Positions 35,915 to 47,556 of a stretch of 64,000 nt of DNA are shown one piece after another. Numbering within the stretch: position 1 is the first letter of the stretch; every line of letters starts with the position of its first letter. The DNA comes from Capitulum mitella. Its lineage: Eukaryota > Arthropoda > Thecostraca > Pollicipedomorpha > Pollicipedidae. The DNA is taken from the NCBI GenBank assembly GCA_030062745.1, contig CP099849.1:17654144-17718143 (forward strand), read 5' to 3'. The notes beneath the pieces were generated by a model, which was given only the letters and a program-made list of their open reading frames with translations, was not told the DNA's origin and did no database searches. Made by a program: the position numbers and the translations under genes.

Positions 35915-38470
35915 TCACACTTCGCACGCGCGGAACAGCTCCTGTATGGTCTGCACGCCACCAAACCAGGCCGCCTCCCACTTGTCGCGGGCGTTCGTCA
36001 CCTGGCCGACGGCCGACGACCAGGCCTCGACGGCGGCGGCCTCCTCCCCCGCCCAGGCGCGCTCGCAGTCCTGGCGGGCCTCCTGCACGGCGGCCGTCAG
36101 CGCCTCGTTCAGCGCCTGCAGCCCGGCCGGACTCAGATGCCCGGCGCCGCTGAGCTGCGCCAGCGCCGCCCCGCAGCGCTGCGCCACGTACGCCGTGCTG
36201 CGCTCGAAGCCGAGCTCCAGCTCGCCGCGGGCTGCGCCGTGCTCGGCGTCCAGCGCGCCGACGCGGCCGGCGTACGCCTCCTTCTCGGCGACCGCCTGCT
36301 CGACCAGCTGAAGGAGAGCGGCGTGACGGTTCGGGTGGCCGAGGCCGGGCCGCAGGCGACGCTCCAGCTCGCCGGATGTCTGGCGCCAGGCCTGCTGCAG
36401 CACGGCCAGCCGGGACACGCAGGCGCGCGTCACGCCGGCCACCTTGCGGCAGTACAGCGCCGCCTGGTGGCGGAACACCAAGCCAGGGATGCGGATCGCC
36501 TGTGCGACAAACTCGGTAAACTCGTCACAGAATTCAGCGAAACAGGCCAGCTGGTAGCGCGCACTCTCCGCGTAGTAGGCCTGGAAGCGGGCGTAGACGA
36601 GCTCCAGAAACTCTTCGTGAGTGCCGGGAATGAGGTCAGGTCGCGACACGGCGCGGCTGCCTTTGCTCAGGTAGAATTCAAAAGCCGTATCCTTGGTCTC
36701 TCCCAGCACGTCCCAAATCTTCCGCTTAATTTTGTTGATGAAGTTTTCCGAGTCGTCTGGCTCTTCCACGTCTCCGAAAATTAGGGCGCGCACTTCAGAG
36801 TCATCCAGTTTTGATAGCAGCTGCTTTTTCTTCTCGCGCTCACGCCGACTGCGCTTAGGAGACTTGGCCGACTTACGTTTGGCGCCGGCAGCGTTGGAGT
36901 TGTTGGACTCCTGGGTGGCGGACACATCGGCCGCGTAGCTGGACGTGCCCGGCTCCTCTGAGGAGGCTGGCCTGGTGAGGGCCGTGCCTGAGGAGGGCGT
37001 GGCCGCGACGGCCGGCTCGGCTCCCTCCTCGGCGGTGGCCGACGCGGCACTTTGACCGCCCTGGCTGTGTTCGGGGCCGGCAGGGCTCTGGAAGCCCGCG
37101 TGTTTCTGGCCGCTGCCATCTGAGACGCGGGAGGACCTTTGCTCTGCCGACCTGGTGCCGCTGAACCGGTTTCGGCCGCTTCTGAGAGACTTCTGAGCGG
37201 CGCTGTCGTCCAGGCGGACGGTCGTGCAGTTCGTGGTCGCCTCGAGAGCGGACCGCGACACCGAGCCGCCAGATGGCAGGTGGGTCGCGGCAGGGGGCGC
37301 TGACATCGTCTGGCTCACCTCCCCTCCGGATGGCAGCGACGCTTCGGACGGCGTCGGAGGTTGCGGGCTGACGATGTGGAAGGAGACGGCACCGTCAAGC
37401 GATCTGCAGTAAACGTACTGGTGGCGCACGTGGATCTGCGAGAATATTTCGCCGACGCGATCTAGAAACTCAACCCCCTCAGCTATGCATGTCGACAGGC
37501 CCACCGACTTCTCCTCCCATTCGATGGTTGTCGTTGGCTGGAAAAACACGTTTATCTGGCTTTCCCTTCTCAGATTCGATGCCCATTTACTTTCGTAATC
37601 ATTTAGACTTCCCTTGAGACCTCCAATAAGCATCCATGTTTTCACTGTTTCTTCTTGGTTTCCCTTGATCTCCGACTTGATCAGCGTCTGAACAGAAACA
37701 TAGCTGTGCTGCATACTTTCAGACAATTTAACGTCACCAATCTGAGTTTTGATACTCGCTTCAGCTTTTTTGATGGAATCATCCAGTTGTGAACAAAACG
37801 TCTCCATCTTGTGTTCCAAGCTCTTAACGTTTATTTTTCCTGTTTGTTCGATGGTGAACAGAAGCTTCTTTAGTGATGTCTTGTACTTGGTGATCTCATC
37901 ATTGCTGAAGTTACCAACCACCACCTCTTCCTCCTTCTCCTTTTTGGCGGAGACTCGTCGTGACGTGCGGCGGCTCCCTTTTGATGAGTGGCCGCTGGAG
38001 GTGTGCCGCTTCTCTCCGGAGTGGCTGCCGGGGGAGCGTCGTTTTTCCGCCGAGCTGGCCTGTCCTTGTTTGAGCGCGGCGAGCTTGGCCTGCCGGCGCA
38101 GCACGCTCTCTCTCATGCTGACAGCGCGGCCGGAGCCGGCCGATGGCGGGGACGGGCCTGCGGCGGCCGGCCGCGGCTCCACGCTGGCGGCCGGGTCGGC
38201 CTGCGGGATCAGCTGCCGCAGGAACGCCTCGGTGCTCGCCACCAGGTCGGCGCTGAAGGCCACCACGCGCTGCCGGAAGGCACAGGACCGCTCCACCAGA
38301 CAGTCGAGGAAGCTGCCCTCGCGTGCCGACACCTGGTTCAGCATCAGCTCCAGCGCGTAGCTGCGTGTGGCCAGGCGGGATCGCGCCTCGTGCTGCGCCA
38401 TCCAGGCACGGTCCTGGTCCAGTCGGAGCCGCATCCAGTCAATCTCCTCGGCCAGGTGCGACTGCAGTTC
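35915..38470 (-). CDS. CCDC180: CCDC180-like giant last exon
   Basis: 2,556 bp, 851 codons and TGA. Acceptor GTTCCGTCCTCCAG, phase 0. In order: an Arg/Leu-rich helix (ELQSHLAEEIDW, then MRLRLDQDRAWM); a Ser/Arg/Lys-rich low-complexity stretch (about 38160-37940); a balanced-composition helical part (37920-37370); a Ser/Pro/Ala-rich disordered region (37370-36800); and a C-terminal helical domain of about 290 residues with LRPGLGHP near 36331-36357. The ends are much more GC-rich than the middle. A single exon this large after ten exons of under 240 bp is unusual and suggests loss of introns. Confidence 0.85.
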   Translation of the reverse strand, partial: ELQSHLAEEIDWMRLRLDQDRAWMAQHEARSRLATRSYALELMLNQVSAREGSFLDCLVERSCAFRQRVVAFSADLVASTEAFLRQLIPQADPAASVEPRPAAAGPSPPSAGSGRAVSMRESVLRRQAKLAALKQGQASSAEKRRSPGSHSGEKRHTSSGHSSKGSRRTSRRVSAKKEKEEEVVVGNFSNDEITKYKTSLKKLLFTIEQTGKINVKSLEHKMETFCSQLDDSIKKAEASIKTQIGDVKLSESMQHSYVSVQTLIKSEIKGNQEETVKTWMLIGGLKGSLNDYESKWASNLRRESQINVFFQPTTTIEWEEKSVGLSTCIAEGVEFLDRVGEIFSQIHVRHQYVYCRSLDGAVSFHIVSPQPPTPSEASLPSGGEVSQTMSAPPAATHLPSGGSVSRSALEATTNCTTVRLDDSAAQKSLRSGRNRFSGTRSAEQRSSRVSDGSGQKHAGFQSPAGPEHSQGGQSAASATAEEGAEPAVAATPSSGTALTRPASSEEPGTSSYAADVSATQESNNSNAAGAKRKSAKSPKRSRREREKKKQLLSKLDDSEVRALIFGDVEEPDDSENFINKIKRKIWDVLGETKDTAFEFYLSKGSRAVSRPDLIPGTHEEFLELVYARFQAYYAESARYQLACFAEFCDEFTEFVAQAIRIPGLVFRHQAALYCRKVAGVTRACVSRLAVLQQAWRQTSGELERRLRPGLGHPNRHAALLQLVEQAVAEKEAYAGRVGALDAEHGAARGELELGFERSTAYVAQRCGAALAQLSGAGHLSPAGLQALNEALTAAVQEARQDCERAWAGEEAAAVEAWSSAVGQVTNARDKWEAAWFGGVQTIQELFRACEV

Positions 38471-39824
38471 CTGGAGGACGGAACAACGCTGCTGACATCA
38501 GCGCGCGCGTGCTAAGGGGTGCATGCATTGTAAACGATCGATCAGACGTTAAGAGACATTACGATGAGACCTTGCGTCATTCCTGGAAATATATCATGAT
38601 TGAAAATACAATCCATATTTCCTGCCCGTCAGTCTGTGCAAATCGAAAATCACACATAGGTCCGTAAGTCATCAAGCTGCAAGGACGACTTTGCATTGCA
38701 GTTGGGCAGTCGTAAGCGGCAGTGCCTTTGGTTCAACAGCGCAACAGTCGATGGTTCCCAGACTCCGAAACTACAAGAGTTCCAGTTGTGGATGGAGCAC
38801 ATCAGGGTGGACGGGCAAGCTGCATTGGCCACGGAACGATGGAATGAGTGCCAAGAAATATTTAAATGGACGTATAGTGTCTCAATATGCGTAAGGCTAC
38901 TAAAAAATACATTTTTTGCTGAAAAACTATCACTGAAACTGGAAAAACAAAACTTGTTTTGTTACGTATTGCGTATGATTTGGGAAAGGTTTTTTTTACC
39001 TCCCTTGGTTTCACCCTGCCGGCACGGAACGGCAGATGACAAATATTGACGGTGTGAGGGAATGTCAATATCGAAACGGATGGACAGCAGGGCTGCGGTA
39101 ACAAAATGCCCAGTTTGCAAAGCACGAAATCTCCCCGAGCTTCAAACTTCGTCCGCGATGCCATAGGGACGATGGCCTGGCCCACCAAAACTGTCGTCTG
39201 CGGACCATCAGACTATGCCTGCGGGACGCCTGGGCCTTGGCCAGCACCGCCTCAGCAAGAGTCAGCGGCCTGTCACCGGCCCAGTCTCAGCAGGAATGGG
39301 CGGACTGTGACGAGCCCGGTCTCAGCAAAAGTCAGCGGACTGTCACCGGCCCGGTCTCGGCAGGAGTGGGCGGACTGTGACGAGCCCGGTCTCAGCAAAA
39401 GTCAGCGGACTGAGCCCGGTCTCGGCAGGAGTGGGCGGACCGTTACCCGTCTACCGTGAGGAGGCGCCAGGCGGAGCCGCCGGCCGAACCTTGAGCCGCT
39501 GCCGGCGGCAGGGACGCTGAGCTGCCTATCCGCCGCGGCAAGGCCAGATGCGGACGCCAGCCGACTGCAAACCGGGCGCATCTGACAACTGAGGAGAGGG
39601 AGCCTCCCTACCCTGGGGCGGCGGTCCCGGCCGGTCTGGCCGTGCGCCGCCAGCTGCAGCATTTGCACCGGAACACGGTCGAGGTCGAACCGCTGTGGTG
39701 CCTGTACACGGGCACTGATGAGATCTGTGTGACCGCGGCGCTCCGACGAGAGAACTGGGACGGAAATCAAAACTCTGAAGGACACGGGGCCGGAGACAGC
39801 GAGCATTGATCCTTGACTGCCGTA

Positions 39825-39885
<61 letters not shown>

Positions 39886-41644
39886 ATACATACGACCTTT
39901 CTCCACTCTTACGCTTCAAAATATTGTAGTTTCCGTGCGTCGTCGCATGTTTTGAGCATGATTGCATTGTCCGTCAGCTGCTATCTTGCAGCTATATCGT
40001 CATGTTTTTTATGTGTATCTTGAGCAGGCGCTCCGTCACATGGGTGCATCGTCAGACGTCGAAAGCGTCGCCGCAACACCAACATAATGTATGGGATAAA
40101 CTCCACAATATTCTTGTCAACATGTAAATTGTTGCACTACATTAGTGCATCTCAGTTTGTCAGGTTGGCCTGCATAATTTCTTATTAGAATATTCACGAT
40201 CCTTATACTTTGTATAAGGATATATATTTGTAGTGTGTGGACGAAGTGATATCTTCGTCAGGGTTTTTGTGAGTTACGAATTCCCGGAGAATGTTTTTCA
40301 TAACGTTTTCATCAGTGTGATATGGGGCGTCATGTGTTTCTTCTTTTGTCACGCAAAAATAAAGCTGAATGATCATTTTTTTCGAAACCGAAATTAAACG
40401 ATACATGGAAAGGATGTTTGATATAGAGACCAAAACAAAAAACGACGATTTGGCCTTTTTACAAAGAACAGACCACGTCTACGTACAAAACCGATGGAAC
40501 GGTAAAAGGTACCCTCCGGATTTATGCAACTCTGCCCCCCTCGACAGAAAGAGGTTGAGGAAGAAATCACACTCACTATACGCTGCAAAAGTAGAAAGAT
40601 CTCGAATCATCTCATGCAAAAACATCTTAAGAAAATTAACACGACAAATGCAACGCAAAACGGAACATTCTCGCAACTATAACACACTGAAGTGCGCCCA
40701 AGGAAGTGCATCCATTGACATGTCCGTACGAAGGCTGTAGATTTCGTCATCTGCTTCACACTGGAGTCTCCAAAATGCCTGTCAACGTACGGTGATGTAC
40801 CTATATGACGGAGCATCCGTCCAACATATATGCGAAATATGTGACGAAATAATTACAAGACAGCAGCTGGTGGACGATCATACTGCGAACATGTGGCGTC
40901 CCAAGATGACTAAATATTTTTCAAGCTATGTAAGTGCATACATGTCTAACCTCTGATTTGAACAAGCAAGTTAAGTCTTATGTAACTCTGGCACTTTCCA
41001 GGTAGGGTGGCTAAAATTGTGCAACAGTTCTATTGGAAAGCTGGTTTTGTGTGTTTCTTTTTTAGTTTCAATAGGATGAAGAAATGGTGTGTTTCATTGC
41101 TCTAAAGTGTTTTAATGGAATTCTGGCGTGAGAACTGGATTTGCCTGAAAACGACTATACTGGACGTTTTGAGACGCTTATTCTAAATATGTCATCTATT
41201 AGTATTTTTATCTGGCTTTCATCCATAAAACTGAGCTCAATATAGCGATTCGTATAAATCATTAAAACACATACTTGTTAGGTTTGGAAACTGTGTCGTC
41301 GCAAATATGTAAAGGATATACAGCATATTACGAGATTCGCTTTTCGTCTCCACAGCTTTGTTGCTAAATGAGCTAATGAATTTTTTGTTACATTTCCGTC
41401 TATATGATGGCCAGGCTTTGTAAGCTGTTGGTGATAGTCCGCCGCACCGCCAGTGCAGCGCGAGCTGATTTTTGCACACGTATCATTTTAAGCCCAATGA
41501 AATTACATTGTAAATGCTGCAAGGCTACTGCGATGCCGATGGTCAGCCGTTTCTGCGGCTACCGCTTTTCTGGTTTGCTGTTCTGCAGCTTATTGAATGA
41601 TTTGATCGACCCTTCTCAATGACTATCGGGAACCCAAAAAATGA

Positions 41645-41686
<42 letters not shown>

Positions 41687-44600
41687 TATATACCTCTCCC
41701 CCTCAGAATAGTGTTTACCGTAAGCTTCTCGGTGACGGAGCGACAATGACTGTCCACCCGCTGTTGGTGGAGCTGTATCTCTGACGAACGTTTGTCATGC
41801 ACCGTTTTCTCAATCTCCGTTACCCTGAAGGAAGGCAGTAATCACCAGTGTGTAACAGCACGCCCCGAAACATCGCTCATGACAGCTACATTCAATACTT
41901 GCGTTTCTTCTGGGCTGCAATGCACGTGCTGCTGAATCACGCCAGACAGGTCTTTTTCTACTAACCTGTTTTGGAGACGTACTCGGAGCATAAATCTACA
42001 AGTCCGAGACTGTTTTTAGCGCCTATTATTTTTATGTTGCACATATCTGTGTATTTTTAGCAATGGTACAGTAGAGACTGGGGAAGCATACATATTTCAT
42101 CATAATTGAACAGTTACTCTGTTGGCATTCATTAAAATTTGATTTATCTATGAAGAATGTACGTTTGAAAGCTGACGTATCCAAGACGTATTGCACCTGT
42201 CCGAGAGCATGCATTAGGAACACTTTGCAAATCATGCCATAAGTTATCACATGTCGTGATGACATCATTTGCCCTCATTGCCTCGCGTATAAATCACTTT
42301 ACCACCAGCCTGTTTCTCTTATACAGTAACTGTTAATATAAACCCAGCTGCTCTACCGAGGACTCGCCGCGTCATCAGTATGCGATAGACGTGTTAACTA
42401 ATAGTACGTCTCGCGTCAGTGCATCATAGTTCCACCAACTGACGACGAACAAGAGCCCGACCGCTGCGCTCCATTTCAGTTACCTGAGTGACAGGCCATT
42501 TGCTTTGCTGTCAAAGACATTCTTCAGGAGTTTCAGCTTTTCCAGCAGGAAGTCGCCAAGGTCCTGCTCCAGCCGCCGTCTCTCCCAGCTGAGGAACCAC
42601 AGAATGTTGGCCGCCGACACTGACTGTAGCTCCTTCAAACGTTCGGGTGCCAGAAGAACCTGCAGCAGAAAGATTCTGTCATGGTGCGCTGGCAGCGGAA
42701 TCGACAGCGACGATCCTTCATAAGATGCGAAGTTTTAACATATGTTTGCTCATGCTGTAGCAAAGTAAAAGACTTATCGGGATTTCTGCAGTCCGCTGTG
42801 AGAATAGCGCTTTCAGTCAGATTCCAGGCATCCTTTAGATACGAACAAAATATATTGGGATAGTTCTGCACAAAGAAAAGATAGCCAACATTCAACCGAA
42901 TGAAAGCAGGTTTAGCCTTGAAATCGTCAGAGGGCGAACTGATAAATGTGAGCTGCCGTGGGTGAACTAGGGCGTGCGCCGCGCCCCAGCGACTAAGAGC
43001 TAGTGTGTGGGTGAGAGCAGTCCCCGTTCACCCTGCGACAGGCCCCCAGGAGCCGGCGTGCGGGTGGGAGCAGTCCCTGCTTACTTCAGGGCAGGCTTTC
43101 AGGAGCCGGCGTTTGTGTGTGTGTGGGGGGGAGGGGACAGTCCCTGATTATCCCGCGGCAGACCCTAAGGAGCCGGCGTGTGTATGTGTGGGGGGACAGT
43201 TTCTGATTACCCCACGGCAAACCCTCAGGAGCCAGTGTGCGGGTGGGACCAGTTCCTATTTACCCCGCGGCAGGCCCTCAGGAGTCGGTGACAGTCGTCT
43301 GGTGGTTCCTCAGGCGGCGGCTCGGCAGACGTCACCGTCCCCTGCAGCTTCTCCGCCACGTTCAGCTGCACCAGGGACGTCTCCGACTCCAGGCGCTCGC
43401 TATAGGAGAGCAGCAGCTGGAGACGTCGCTCCTGGCAGAGTACACCGCACGTCTGTCGAGACCTTCTTACGTGGCAGACAGAAGATTATCCTGGCAAGCC
43501 CAGAGGCTGTTGCAAGGGAAAGGAAAGCCACTTGTACAGAACCAACAGCATTCGCTGACGTTTTGCCTTTACACCGCACGGGACAAGTTTTAAATAATAC
43601 ATACCATAAACTTGAGACATATTACGGACGATTCATTCAGACATTTGATGGATGTAGTTTTGCACACTGAACCTTACCTGGCACTGTTCGTATGTGGGTA
43701 AAAACCCCATCATATTTCGAGCTAGCGTCTGCTGCAGCTGATGCACTTTATTAACTTTGGACTCTTCCAGCATGGCAATGACGGACTTATTGATCTTCTG
43801 CTCCAGCTGGACTTCTTTACCGGCCTGCTGGGTATCCACCGCCTGGCGGGAACGCAGGCAACACTAGCTGGGAGCGGCCAACCATCGGCCTGGACACTGG
43901 GGAACAGAACAGCTTCCAGGCCTCGTATAGTCAGTCTTGGATTGTACTAGATCCACGCTGCCACCCTGCGACGCCAAACTAGCGTCATGCGTAAGTAATG
44001 AAGGGTTGTACAAAACATTCACAATATCTGGATAAAGGTTTAGTTTCATAAGCTCCAACTTGGAAATATGCCAGGATTACACTTCATCGTTATGACATCG
44101 CAAAACAGCGTCCGTAAAAGGCAGACGGTAGCTGGAGCTGAACAGTGCACCGACTGTCAGCCTAACCTCCAGCTGCAGCTCCAGCTTCTTGGCATATCGT
44201 TCCCTCTCAGCCAGGTGGAGGGAGAATATCTCGCACGACGAAGCGATGTAACTGTACAGGTGATCCACCTGCGTCGGCGCAGCCTGCGAAACGGAGAGCA
44301 GACAATTGTAACAGTTCACTGTTACAACTCCACTAACATTCGGCTACGCCCTTGGGGTTGCAACGCTTCTTTTTGGCCGTTACAGCGGAAGAAAGTTTCG
44401 AAATAATATTATTATACAGAATTATGAAAATTGAAAATTATAATGTCCAAAGCATTTTTTGACTTTTGGCGAAATCTAACAACTGAGTTCATGGCAATAT
44501 CAACACCGTCATTTTCAATCGTTAACTAAAAAATGAAGAAATAAGAAAGGTTTAAAGAGTTTTGGAACCTCCTCATGCTGATAGTGCACTCGACCACTTC

Positions 44601-47518
44601 AAGCTACCAAGTATATACCTCAACAACCTCTTTCCAGCGTGCCTCTGATTCTTGCATGATATTTTCCACCTTTTGACGGATAGGACCAAACATGGTGGCC
44701 GTATGCTCATCGGCCAGAGCTTCCCACGAGTCCACATCTGTCACCTCTCTGTTCGAAAAAACAGCACATACGTCAGTCAAAGCCCTCCGCGGGTCCATAT
44801 CTGCTACCTCTGTCGGAAAGAATAGGGCATTCGTCAATCAAAACATACCACGAGTCGGCATTTGTCACTTCTCGCTCGGACAGAACAGGATATATGTCAA
44901 TCAGAGCCTGCCACGTGTCTACACCTGTTGCGTCTCTGTCAGAACAAGACAGAAGTCGTCCTGCGAGAACAGGACATACATTGGCAAGACCAGGTTTTTA
45001 AAATTAATTCTGAACGCCCAAATACGCGGCTTTCTCGCGGCTCCCGATCGCGGGAGTGCTCACTCCGCATAGTACGATGTTGAGTCACTCTTCTTTGAGG
45101 CACTCTGTCAGCACTGCGTGTGCCGCAGCACTCAGAGAATTATTGAAACGTGAGCGAGAGCTTTTGCGAACCCAAATAGGTCCCCCCGCTCCGTCATGCA
45201 TTGCTACCAAGGCAGTTTATGGTCATGTCCAAATGACGTAGTAAAGACCACCACGTTTACCATTTTTTCCCATCTGATTCGAATTCGTCTATTCTGTGCT
45301 GACACAAATGAGTTGCGGTGTGCTGGTGTGTTGCTGCACGTGTCATTATGTCATGAGATGTCAACATCAACGCCCTTGACGTCATGTTATGTCGTAAGAA
45401 GTAAGATTTCTTACGGCTGCAGATTTATGACGGTTCTGTATTGGCGTCATCCAACTTCACCTGTGACCTTATTATGGACAATGGCGTTGTTGAAGGTAAA
45501 ATGCAGGGCTATTGATTGATGCCCCATTCCATGAAGCAGGCACAGTAGGTCCTGAGGTAATACACTACAGGATATTAGTTCATTTGACCTGACACTGAAA
45601 AGATACCAGCAATGTCGATGTACATAATACTCTAGAAACCTATGCACTTTTTATGGTAGGGTGTAAATAAAATTTCGACAAGGACCTCGAACTTTACCTT
45701 GACCTGTGACCCCATTCCTGCCGCGAGATCAGGTTTTTTTAATGTTCCGAGATCGCACTACACACCACCATCGATTAGCGTTTGAACTGTTCAGATGAGT
45801 CCAGTGCCACGAGACAGCCGGGGGAGGGGCATATTTGTCCCCATCAGGCAATGGCGTTGCGTCAGATGTCGCAGTCAGTGGCGGAAAATGCGGAATAGGA
45901 CCACAGATTTGATCTTGCAACTGCATTGATGATAGTGCCAATGGGAAAGGAACCTTGGACCACAAGTTCAACCCACACCCGTAACGATAGCGGCAGCTGC
46001 ATCTTCACTGGGGCTGAGAAAGGCCGCTGTCGCTTTCGACGGCTGCCGTGATCTCAGCAGATACCCTTCAAACTCAGGAACGGCTCCCGAACCACAAACA
46101 AGACGCCTGAAGCTCGTGTAACTGTGTGGAGCACAAAAAAGTAATTAACTAGTCCAAAATACGGGCGCAAATGTGGCCCGAGGCGTATACGGGAAATCAA
46201 ACAAAAGGTTTCCTCGATAGGGCATTATTCGGGACATAGAGAAGCTGCTGCAACTAAGAGAGCAACTTTGGACCCAGAGGGGAATTTGAAATCCCCACAT
46301 CATTCCGCCACCCAGACGGGCAGTTGCAACTACTGGAGAGCTTTAGAGCTGTTAATAACTATCTTAACTTAAGCTCACTTCACCCACAGGCTTCCCTGAG
46401 GTTTATGAGTTCCGATGATGTCTATTAATCTATCGCGGATACGTTTTTAGTGGATTATATGATTTCCTCAATCCTTTCCTTTATCCGATGCAGATATGCG
46501 GACAGATGTGACGCCGACCTTTCTGCATTGCTTCTCACTGTTGTCACCAAGATCCAAACAAAGCTCTTCGACTAGAACCGAGAAGTGCCAGTTGCCTTTT
46601 TGTGGATTTTAAGTACACATTGTTCATGTCATTCGCCATTTCCCATTGTGTGGCATTTCTCCAGGCAACATTTCCACTTTCGTGACAGGGCAACTGAAGA
46701 AAGTATGAGAGTAAAAAATTATTCCGTCAGGTACAAATACATGCAACTGCATTTCATCAAATGCATCATGTTTCATCAATCTTGTTGTAGCTTATCCGCA
46801 CAGCAGACTGTCCACTTTTATCCCAGTGAAAAGCCGTCAAAATCGCTGCCAGAAACAGATAACACAGACGCCTGCAATACTACCAAGTGTGTAAGCGACA
46901 ATGCCTACCGTCTATTTGTCACGACCGTTCTCGTTTGTCCAAAACAAACCTAACTATATGAATAAGCTGTTGTTTCAACAATAACCTAAAACTCATGAGC
47001 TGCCGCTATTTTCCAAACATTGTTTATTTGTGTGGGCAACGTGACAGCGTGTTTGACAGAGGTGCTTAATGCTCTTAATGGCTCCTAATCGGGAATCTTT
47101 GGACGTAAACGAAGCCTAACGAACCAGTCAGCGGCGGCGAACCAATCAGCATCCCAGCGCCGATCAGCAGCATGCACGGAAGGAAGGCGAAGACCAAGAT
47201 CAATCGCGATAATCGCGACAAAAACCTGTGTACTGCGCCTCCCGGCTTCCACGCGGCGATTCACGGAGGAGGTCAGCCGGATAGCCAGCCGTGGACGTAG
47301 AGCTGCTGTGAATAATCAGTGTCGGCGTGACAAGGGTGGCCGGGCCGACCACCGGCCGCTGGCAGCCGGCCTGGCCAGGGGAACGGCCACGTTCACCGGG
47401 TCTGCAGGAGGCGGGCCAGCCGACAGAGCTGTGCGATCTGCGAGGAACTGCTTGGTACCGGACAAAACGGGAATAGTTGCCACGCTAGCGTTGAACGATG
47501 GTCACAGACAGGAGGAGA

Positions 47519-47556
<38 letters not shown>

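Larger units (their letters stand above)
38471..41718 (-). other. CCDC180-like intron 10
   Basis: Holds a 70-bp tandem repeat (39250-39440), two TA tracts and a broken zinc-finger-like frame (40369-40930). A plus-strand frame near 38660-38890 (LQEFQLWMEHIRVDGQAAL) looks protein-like but matches nothing I know. Confidence 0.6.
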
